DNA of 64,000 nt, taken from NCBI GenBank assembly GCA_963678705.1, contig OY783215.1, positions 13,497,740-13,561,739 on the forward strand, read 5' to 3'. This document shows positions 55,556-64,000 of this stretch, one piece after another. The notes beneath the pieces are model-generated. The model was not told where the DNA came from. It was given only the letters and a program-made list of their open reading frames with translations, and did not search any database. The position numbers and the translations under genes are program-made. The stretch comes from Panorpa germanica. Taxonomy: Eukaryota; Arthropoda; Insecta; Mecoptera; Panorpidae. Position 1 is the first letter of the stretch, and each line of letters begins with the position of its first letter.

Positions 55556-57316
55556 ATATTTAGTTTAAATATGCATTGGAATCTTATGATAGGTTTAAGA
55601 TTAATTTGATAATGAGATGTATTTAGATGAATTATCATTTGTGCAACATAAATTACATAAATAGACGTCAATCATGAGTGCTGGACTCGTATTCATCATG
55701 ATATACTTCGTAGAGAATTCAGATTGAAATGCAAATGAAGTGAACGACCACAAACAAGATATTTCACGAAATAATTTACTGGGTTAGGTTATGCCGTGTT
55801 AAAATCAAGTTCAAGGTGAAATTATTATCAGTGAAAGTAAAACTAAATAAATAATAAAAGAAAATGTACTTTTATCTGTCTGTTTTTGCTTAATTTATGT
55901 CGATTATATGGTTGTGTCGCGTGTAACGAAATCATTGCGTGCCGTTAGTAATTTTAAAAACGCAGGCCCCTCTAGACACAGTTTGATAGTTAGAAGGAAT
56001 TGTCATTATGAAAATTAACAGTTCTGTTATCAATAGCGTCTTCATTTGCTTAAAGAGCGTATCGTGTAAACACAGAATGTGACGTATCATCAATACAAGC
56101 AAAGCTCAATGTTTTTGGAAGAGTGAGTGACGTAAAACAACAGGTCTTTACGCAAGAAAGAGTAAGATATTAGAAAATAAATTACTTCTAGACAATACTG
56201 TTATCGTTAGAAAATATATTAGACTCCCACATTTTTGAGAAAATAAAAAAATTGTTTTCTTCTTCAGTGTTACTGTCATGATTTAAAATCTGATACATTT
56301 AAATCAGTTTATGCTATAACCTAATAGCTTCTTCCTCTCTCTGTTTCCCTCTCTCTCTTCCTACCACTCCTTGTACTCTAATACAGAGCTTAACTTTATA
56401 TATCATATATTATAAAAACGTCGTACGACATGCTGATTTTTAATTAAATTTTTAAACAACCACTTCAAGTTTTAAGGGCATTTGGGGACTCATTTTTCTA
56501 ACGCAACACATTAAATATTTTAAAAGAATTTACGGCACGTGGACTATTTACTTCTAACTTTAGAAAACCTTTTCTGAATAAAGAAATCTTTTAATGTAAA
56601 ATTTAATTCGGAAAATCCCTTTAAAATGAAATACATAAAAACTTAAGTGCAAAGAATTAAAAGAAAATTATATGGTTTGTCTGAGATAATAATAATTCTG
56701 AGATTATTTGCAGAAAATAAAAGTCATATTTTTACAAATATGGCATCAAAAGTTTAACCTTAAAATGTATATACTAAGTAATGAGTTATATTAACGAGAA
56801 TATCAGTCACATTGAGTGACTCTAGAAACAGCAATCATGAAGTTTTAAACTCAAAAACGTTTTCATAATAATAATTAAACTTTTTGATGTAGCATATGTA
56901 TGAATAATTGAAAAAACTATAAATTTTACTAAAATACTGAAATATTGTTTATATTTTTAACAAACAATTCAAACAGCTATATTTTTAGAGTGCAGTCGTA
57001 AATCATAGCACTACGGTGGTTTAATTGTTGTACTCAATGTATTCAAAAAGTAAATAGCTGCTCTATGTTCTGTGCAACTGTAATAACAAAATACTGCAAT
57101 GTGCAGAGTACGAGAACAACGAGCGTTCAAAAACAAACAAACAAAGTCAAGCGGAATTTTTAATGGGATCTACACAGCTGCGTATTTATGAGTGTTTACA
57201 TCATTTAGAAATAATATATTTTAGCATTTATGTGAAAAATATGAATTCTATAAATTCCGTAATGAAATGGTTCTAAAGTCTCAATTGGGTATTGTTCTTA
57301 GTCTTTATTCTACAAA

Positions 57317-57460
57317 ATTGGGTTGTGAACCATAATAGAATGTATATAAAACTGAAGTGTATATTGATAAAGTTGACTATAAGAACCAAAAAAAACATCC
57401 AATTATTTTTATTTAATTCGCAATTTTATAGAAGTTTAGAACGATTAAAATAGTTTTTTT
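57317..57460. repeat. Older family A relative, one end
   Basis: ATTGGGTTGTGAACCATAAT followed by ATATAAAACTGAAG, TTGATAAAGTTGACTA and CATCCAATTATTTTT matches, in the same order, the end of the 325-bp element at 34971-35295 (reverse strand). The other end was not found. Confidence 0.6.
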
Positions 57461-57589
57461 TTTTATTAATTGTGTGTCTTTCGGCTTTACAATCTACATT
57501 ATTATATTTCTTAATGCATTTCATATAAATTCAAAGTTAAAACTAAACTTAAACTATTCTAGACTATTACTACTTCGAATAGTACTTTC

Positions 57590-57960
57590 TGTTTCTTCTT
57601 TTCTTGATCCTCTCTCTTCATGTCCCCTATTCCTCCTTTATTCACACCGTTTTCTGCTTCTCCTTCCTTATCGCCTGTATCTTCATCTATCACCTCTTGC
57701 CTTCCTTGTCTCCTCTCGACAAACCCTCTATTATCTTTTCACTATCCTTCCTGCCTTCTCTCTTCGTTTTCACTTCTCCACTTATGTCTATCACAGGCAT
57801 AAACACTCTACCTTTACTATTTCCTCTTAACTCTCTTACTTTACTATTTCTTCTTGACTCTCTTCCTTTACTATTTTATTATTGTCTCTATCTCCGTCAT
57901 CCACCACTTGTCCTTATCTCCTTTCCGCAAATCCTATATTTTTCTGGACTGAAGTTTAAC
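57590..57960. repeat. Pyrimidine-rich tract (plus strand)
   Basis: About 370 bases dominated by C and T, with internal near-repeats of CTCTTACTTTACTATTTC type (about 57828-57878). Overlapping plus-strand frames of 118 and 124 codons are rich in Leu/Ser/Pro/Phe because of this bias and are not genes. Confidence 0.65.
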
Positions 57961-58756
57961 TGTTTCCTCGCTACTTAATAAATAAAATAGTTATTTTGAC
58001 CATTAAAAATTAAAAAGGATAAGAATTTATATCAATTGGTTGAGGCCTTAATGTCATTTTCTACCTTCCCTTCCCCGCGAAATTACCATTAACTAAATTT
58101 CTCTTATTAACAGCGATAGCGACGGCTGTTAACAATACTTCAATACTTAACGTAACCAAAAGCTACTAAAATTAAATCTAAAAAGGACGAAATTTGGTTA
58201 AAACCGAATTATAAAAATAATATATAACCATTTAATACTTAAACAGAGGTTTTAAAAAGTTTTATGATTATACAAATGCACAAAAACGTATATTTTTGTT
58301 TTAAAAAGCACTAAAATAGGTCACAAATCATTGTATATTAGGTAACATAACTGTGTTTAGCGTGTGTACAAATCTATCAAATAAAATATTTTATTTTCGT
58401 TTATACTATTCATTTCAATCACAATGGAGCCAGCAATCTAACTCGAAAATAAAATCAATCTTGTTCAAGCATGCTCAATATGATACCTAAATAATTGTTA
58501 TAACACATTTTTCTATTCAAAGAGTTAATTAATTTTTAAAATTCAATTACATTTTATAAAAACTCTTTGATATTTATGGTTTCCCACAAATAAAATACAG
58601 GTAAACAGAAAATCAATTTTCATTTAATAGGGAAATATCTTTTGATTGTGATGTAAAAAAAACAAAAAATGTTAAAGCACGAGTTTAATTGACACTATTT
58701 GACAGCAAAGTATTCCCTGTAAAAGAATCCAATTAAATTGTCGTTTTAGAGGGACT

Positions 58757-58850
58757 GATATTTGCCACAGGGCGTAGAGGTTGAGGTTGATACAGTATCT
58801 ACGGAAAAAGAGGGTGGAGGTGAATCTGAAGAGGTTTTGTAAATCTACCG
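58757..58850 (-). other. Doubtful Ser/Thr-rich open segment
   Basis: On the minus strand, after an AG at about 58845, the frame reads KTSSDSPPPSFSVDTVSTST with no stop until about 58745, in sequence less AT-rich than its surroundings. The plus strand is also open (acceptor CCACAG, then GVEVDTVSTEKEGGGESEE). A Ser/Thr-rich segment would suit the extracellular N-terminus of Nhe2, but no good donor is present on either strand and the known signature helix is absent. Confidence 0.15.
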
Positions 58851-60856
58851 AATATAAATGAAGTCTTCTTGGTGTTCAAGAAGCTTAGGTGTTGATAATT
58901 CTGTAATTTTATTAAATTTACAGTTTTAAATCTCTCAGAAATAATATCTGATTGAATTTATTTAAATCAATCAATATTTATTGCTGTTTATATTATCGTA
59001 ACATTGCTATAGAAACTACGACAATAACAAAAACATTATAGCTATCACCTTGCATCTGATTTTTTATCTGTCAATCTACAAATTCAGCAAACAATAATTA
59101 CAATTTCTATAGATAGGGTTCCATAGAGAATAATACACCATTGATTAAAAAGATTATCACAATTTGCTAACAAATTAGTATCCTTATTTGTAATGTATGT
59201 TAAATGCGTCCTTGGCCCTGACCTCCTGGGTGGAGTCATAAAGAGTAAATTGTTACATCTAATCGTTATGGGTAGTGACCCCCGACCTCGCCACATGATG
59301 AATCGTTTTCTTGTAGGAAAACAACTTATTCGTAGTGGAAAATATATTGGAAACCCTGTAGGTGGAAAAACGATTGCGGTATGGTAGTACCGGATGTAAC
59401 AATAAAAACGTTACGACCACTTTTATTACCAGATATTTAAATTTGTATATATATTTACGAGTGTATATATATATCAGTGACAGCTCGTACGAATTTGTGG
59501 AGTGGTATGTAACAATATAAGTAAAGTAAATCAATATGAATTGAATTCTTTTTACAATGTTTCTACATAAAACAAATTGGAATAATCTATAAATACTTCT
59601 AAATCTAAAATGCTTTAAATATAAGGACGTTCGTACACTGGAGACAATTATTTAAACATTAAACCAAATGGACCTTGGTGTCAGATTGGCCTTCACTTAC
59701 TACCCTTACTCTTTCCCGACTGCTCATGAATAATGGTAAGGGTCGCGGTCATGCAGAGGCCGGACGCTGAGCAGCCCCAAAAACAACAGCCCTAATGAGG
59801 TTATTTGGTTTTATAGGTCGATGTTTATATACTTATGTTATATACAGTGAAACTAAACTTAAAAACTTTTCAGATTTATTATATTACAGTCAAAGTTTAT
59901 ACTCAAATTGACATTGAGTTATTATTTTCTAGGTAAAAGAATAATTAGGAAATTGGGTTACACATTTTTGACGAATGATAAATTTTGTCTTGTCTCACCA
60001 AGTCCTGTTATATCTTGTTGTTATTTTATGTTTTTACTTGCTTATATCACAAAAATGAGTGCATGTTATTTGTAAATATTGAAGGATTCTTATTACATCT
60101 GAATCCAATCACTAGTAATCTATTATAATAGTTAGAGTTGTTATTAAAAAGAGTGGAGGCGTCAGGTTTTCTAAAGCCGGTACTAAACTAAACAAACAAA
60201 ATAAAATGATATTCAACACGAGTAGCAATCAAAGCAAAGCCAATATGGATATAATACAATTTATAGTTTTAATTAAATTTTTTTCAATATCCTCCGCAGT
60301 ACAGAGCAGCCAGCGTGTTGTTGTTACATTGACACTATAATCTAGGACTAGAATTTCATTTGCATGGACTACACGTTCGAAGTAAAATTGAAATGTATCG
60401 GTTTCAATTTGAATGTTGGAACAAGCTTAGCGTAGTGTCAAATAAAATTAGAATACCCTAAAATAGAATTACTATAAATAGACTATATATGAAATTGTGT
60501 TTTCAGTTAGTTAAATTTTGTATCGGAAATAATAAAAAAAATAATGAATCAATAGTTAGTAATTAGAAGCGACTGAAAGTAGTTTTCATAATCAATTAAT
60601 TAGAAACTGATAAGTGAAATGAACGAATCGTCGACAAGAAATAATTTTTACTCTATTTTTTTTTTATAATTTATTTTACATTTGTTTACCAATACTGAGT
60701 TTTATCTTTAATCATTTCGATGATGCAATATTCGTGACATCGAGGCTTCTTGTATATGTACTAGATCACTGCCTAAATAAGATATGAAAAATGATATATG
60801 TAACCTAATCAATTAGATGAAACAATATTTAAATCCTTAAAATATTATACTGGTAT

Positions 60857-60867
60857 ATACTAAGGCT
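60857..60867. repeat. LINE-tail target duplication, left
   Basis: ATACTAAGGCT, repeated exactly at 60975-60985. Confidence 0.85.
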
Positions 60868-60974
60868 TCGCCGCTCTGAGAGTGATCAATGGCCAAAAAA
60901 AGAGAGGCCTAGAAGAAAATTCTTGAGAAGGCCAGGGCCCACCCAGGGCTGTCGAGCCACTGAAGAAGAAGAAG
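60868..60974 (+). mobile_element. 5'-truncated LINE/SINE tail, 107 bp
   Basis: Ends with the same CCAGGGCCCACCC and GTCGAGCCACTGAAGAAG words and (GAA)n tail as the SINE at 51822-52206, but its 5' part (TCGCCGCTCTGAGAGTGATC) does not match the SINE body. It is therefore probably the 3' untranslated end of the partner LINE. Exact 11-bp duplications flank it. Confidence 0.82.
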
Positions 60975-60985
60975 ATACTAAGGCT
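60975..60985. repeat. LINE-tail target duplication, right
   Basis: Second copy of ATACTAAGGCT. Confidence 0.85.
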
Positions 60986-61074
60986 AATTTGTATCGTTTT
61001 CATTTGCGTTGTCTTTCTCCGGTTCCTATTCAATTCGGTGCAAAAACGAAAATCGGAGCTTTTATGTATTACAT

Positions 61075-61147
61075 ATGTGGATTGGAAATCGAACCCAGGA
61101 CCAATAGTAGCCTGACACCAAGACTTAGCCGCTGCCGGGCACAACGG
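61075..61147 (-). repeat. tRNA-like SINE head, minus strand
   Basis: On the minus strand GGCTAAGTCTTGGTGTCAGG, then CCTGGGTTCGATTTCC: a B-box-like T arm with layout similar to the SINE at 51822. Degenerate, and its body extends toward 60986, where the LINE tail has inserted. Not a functional tRNA. Confidence 0.45.
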
Positions 61148-61329
61148 TTCTTAGTTTTAAAAAACTTAATATATATTCATTTATCCTAGTTAATAAGTGT
61201 AAAAATACAATTTCGGGCCATTTTTTTTATTTTGGTTTCATTTTACAACGTTAATATGATAACTTAAGTAATTTCAATACACGATATTTAAATAACCTAA
61301 TACGCAAGATATATTAAATAGTTGAAATG

Positions 61330-61380
61330 GATGACATAGTGCTCGTGACTAGAATGTATTCGGGTTCTATTCCCGAGCTA
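61330..61380 (+). repeat. tRNA-like SINE head, plus strand
   Basis: Contains a perfect 5-bp T-arm stem TCGGG/CCCGA (61360-61364 and 61372-61376) around a 7-base loop, preceded by GCTCGTGACTAGAATGTA. The other arms do not fold into a tRNA, so this is a retroposon relic. Confidence 0.4.
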
Positions 61381-62359
61381 ACACAATATTTTCTAATATT
61401 AATTGTTATCAAGTTATTTTGATTAGATCCTTACATATTTATACACTTATTAGACAGTGGTGCGGTCCACATATGAAGCCTGGATGCCATAATAATTGCA
61501 AAGTTAGTACGTTATCACAATTGCAATATCTACCGAGTCTCAACAGCTAACAAGAACAAAGCGAGACTGAATTCAATGCAGAACAATATTTTGTTGGTGT
61601 GTTTAATATCGTTTAGAGTTTGGAATGCGTGATGTGTTCTCGTCTCGTCTCATAAATGAAGGACAGTTCTTCTTAATGCTAAACATCTGGTCAGCTTACA
61701 TAGTGAACAACAACAAAGATCTAACATTCATGCAGTTACAACATAGAACAATTTCTCCTAGTTAAATATTCTATCAGTCTACCACACTTCAAATGATGAG
61801 TCACATATTAGACCATGACAATGACATTAAACAATCAATATTACTGCCACTTTATTGCGTACTGCTATCTTTCAAATAGTTTAATCAATAACCATTTATT
61901 ACAGAGTGTTAGTACAGAGTTCTATATATGCAACGACTATGGAACTGACATATTTATTAACGAAATGGTTAACATTCCGTAGTTTCTTATAAATATATGC
62001 GTCTGTGTGTGCCACCATGTTTCAATCGGTTCTAAAATTCATTGTCAATAAATTTAGTTACGTAAATAAACATTACCTATACTATAAATATAGGCCCTGC
62101 TGGTTAGGTGGGATTATATATTTATCCCATTATACTATTTATTGTGTAATATAGCTATTACATTTTCTAAAATGTATTTGAGGTGGCTATGACTTCTAAA
62201 GTAAAGGCAAAAGAAAAACATTTTCTAGGTTATGTTGGTAAATATTTACGTACAAAATTTATTTGTAACAAAACGCAATACCAGACATTTGTGCAAACTA
62301 TTTGTTAAACTTCTAGTTAAATTATTTTCAATTGTAAATGATACGAGGCGTTAATAAAT

Positions 62360-62660
62360 TCATGCAGGCTAGACTTTTCCCTTCCCTTCCCTTCCCCCTT
62401 TACCATTGCTACCCAGTCACAATTTAATTTATTTTATATGTTGATAAAGGGTTGGTACAATGACCTAACCCGGGGAGACATCTGCGTCATCAGCCATGTA
62501 GCGCAGCGTTTAGGGTTGCTGTGCTCTGAGTTGTGACGTATGCATTTAGGTAAGGGGGAGGAGGGTGGAGGAGCCAGCCAGCGCAACCCTTACTCAATGA
62601 GAGAGCGCGTCTAAATAAGATCAGATGTCTGGATGGATGCTGTACTTTTAGATTTTACTC
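62360..62660. other. CpG- and GC-richer patch
   Basis: Starts with CCCTTCCCTTCCC repeats and is followed by a GC-rich, CpG-containing segment (GTAGCGCAGCG, AGCCAGCGCAACCC) with AGGGTTGC-type words in both orientations. It stands out from the AT-rich intron. It could be a diverged mobile element or a regulatory patch; no reading frame. Confidence 0.35.
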
Positions 62661-64000
62661 GACGGTTTTTGTTTGTTTCTTATACGAAACAAATGAATTC
62701 TTTTCTTTTGAGATCCGTTTTGATTATTCTTGTGAGTTCTTAATGCTTAATGCGTCTTGATTTGTCTGTTTTGAACGTAGTGGTATCTTAGAAGACTTAG
62801 GAGATAGTGGTTTGTGTAGTAGAAGTAGTATAGACCGGTGTCAAAGTTCGGAATTGAAACTGAATGCGGTAAATTGTCAGAAAAAATGATACTCATTGCT
62901 ATTAATGTCTGCAACTTCATGTCGATCTCAGAGACATCTATAAGTAGGTCACATAAATTCCAAAATTACGTTCTACCTATATCATTAGGGAGAATAAAGT
63001 TATTCTTCTATTTTATTTTATTTCCTGTTTTTCTTTTTAAAATTATATTAGAAAAGAATTAAATTGAATATAAAAAACAATGAAATAAAGAAAATCGTTA
63101 AATAATGCATGAAATAAAGTTTTGGTTATTATTTCTCTCGTCTGACAGTAGTCATCAAGAAATGTCTGCAAGAGTAATTGACGTTTATATGAAAGAATAA
63201 CGTGTTTTGAATAGTTTGAATGTAATAAATTATTTATTCTTAATGGGTTTGTAAGACCTAAACAAAACTTCTGACATTAGTTTACTTTGTTAGTACAAAC
63301 ATTCGACTCCATTTGTAAAAAATCGTTAATTTAAGATAAAAATAAATCCCAGTTATTTTCCAAAAGCACAGAAAATTCAATTAGTGTTTGAAACATTGTG
63401 ACGTCAGATGTAATATAAGATACAGAAGTCGTGAAGAATAGTGTAGGTTTAAAAAACAAAAAGTAAAAGGTAATTTGGTAAAAAAAAGATCATTTATTCT
63501 AAAAACTATTTATTTAATTGGTCCGCAAAATGTGACAAGATGTGAGAAAGATGATGGAGCGAGGTCAGAATAGCAGGAAATTTGTGTGATGTAAAGGCCA
63601 TTTACTAGCTAAACACATGTATGAATGTAACGCTTGAATTAGCTTGCAGCACGCTAGCAAACAAAATGTTAAACAATTTGTATGTGAGAGTCATAAAATG
63701 AATCTTGAAATGAGCTTGTAGCAAATTAACGATCTGGATACTTATGGCTACAATTATCCCGAGTCCTACCTTTAAATGCATCCAATTAGTGACCAAAAAT
63801 ATATATATTTTAAAAAAGCTAACAACATATTATACATTTTGATCATACTTTTCAATCCACCAGAAATGGCCGCTCGGATATATTTTCTTTAATATATTTC
63901 TATATACTACATTTGCTTATAACATAATAGCTTTAAAAAGGAATAAAACGAAAAAATGGAATTCTTATAGATCCACAAACCGTGGAGTTTTTATATTTTT
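62661..64000. other. Gene-free end of window
   Basis: No coding potential above chance. Frames at 62838-63062 (+) and 63605-63796 (-) are short, partly AT-driven and without motif or splice support. Confidence 0.4.

Larger units (their letters stand above)
50227..64000 (-). other. Nhe2: Nhe2 5' intron (at least 13.8 kb), runs off window
   Basis: Between the first exon found and the window edge I found no exon matching the expected N-terminal helix (WTPFVIxLWIF..AKIG-like). The stretch holds a full-length SINE, LINE tail, SINE heads, family A fragments, purine/pyrimidine tracts and two doubtful frames, listed separately. Sub-regions 52230-55370, 58000-58740, 59640-60850 and 61390-62340 show nothing I can name. 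Confidence 0.65.

Noticed and set aside
55369..55671. Minus-strand 100-codon frame
   Set aside because: Product of a purine-rich tract on the plus strand.
57474..57978. Plus-strand frames of 118 and 124 codons
   Set aside because: Stop-poor because of a pyrimidine-rich tract; overlapping frames all give Leu/Ser/Pro/Phe-rich peptides.
59193..59387. Plus-strand 64-codon frame
   Set aside because: Composition is reasonable but no motif, splice sites or repeat match; left unassigned.
60860..61189. Overlapping frames on both strands
   Set aside because: They run through the truncated LINE tail and a tRNA-like retroposon.
1..64000. CRISPR arrays, rRNA genes, prophage or bacterial operons
   Set aside because: No regularly spaced repeats, no ribosome-binding-site-led gene clusters, and the one clear gene is spliced.

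Overview
This is AT-rich animal DNA, most likely from an insect; the order cannot be told from the window. The evidence is one spliced gene with GT-AG introns whose protein matches insect plasma-membrane Na+/H+ exchangers, plus insect-style transposons: hAT, PIF/Harbinger-like, Tc1-like, a tRNA-derived SINE and LINE scraps. There are no bacterial operons, rRNA genes, CRISPR arrays or functional tRNA genes.

The only confidently assigned cellular gene is Nhe2 on the minus strand. Eighteen coding exons were traced from 50226 down to a TAA stop at 22566. All exon junctions keep one reading frame: 2942 coding bases, i.e. 2 bases completing a split codon, then 979 codons and the stop. The piece starts inside the first part of the exchanger domain (GFHMAP...), so the N-terminus is missing. 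It must lie upstream, across an intron of at least 13.7 kb that runs off the window at 64000. The transport core, the CHP-binding juxtamembrane region and the long cytoplasmic tail are complete.

Layout: 1-22.5 kb is downstream of Nhe2. It has no cellular gene I can support and is a graveyard of transposons. The best is a 2549-bp hAT element (10491-13039) with perfect 8-bp target duplications and a dead ZMYM1-like transposase. 22.5-50.2 kb is Nhe2; its introns hold a PIF/Harbinger-like MITE with a hAT MITE nested inside it, another hAT MITE, a near-perfect 178-bp snapback, a Tc1-like MITE, a fourth copy of a 640-bp inverted-repeat family, and a LINE scrap that nearly fills one intron. 50.2-64 kb is the 5' intron of Nhe2, with a full-length 385-bp SINE, LINE tails and long purine/pyrimidine tracts. 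Two plus-strand open frames (41798-42055 and 51501-51725) look like possible terminal exons but match nothing I recognise.

No clear new molecular system was found. The most informative observations are the layered insertions dated by target-site duplications, the snapback inside the last Nhe2 intron, and the possibility that a MITE supplies a poly(A) signal just downstream of Nhe2.
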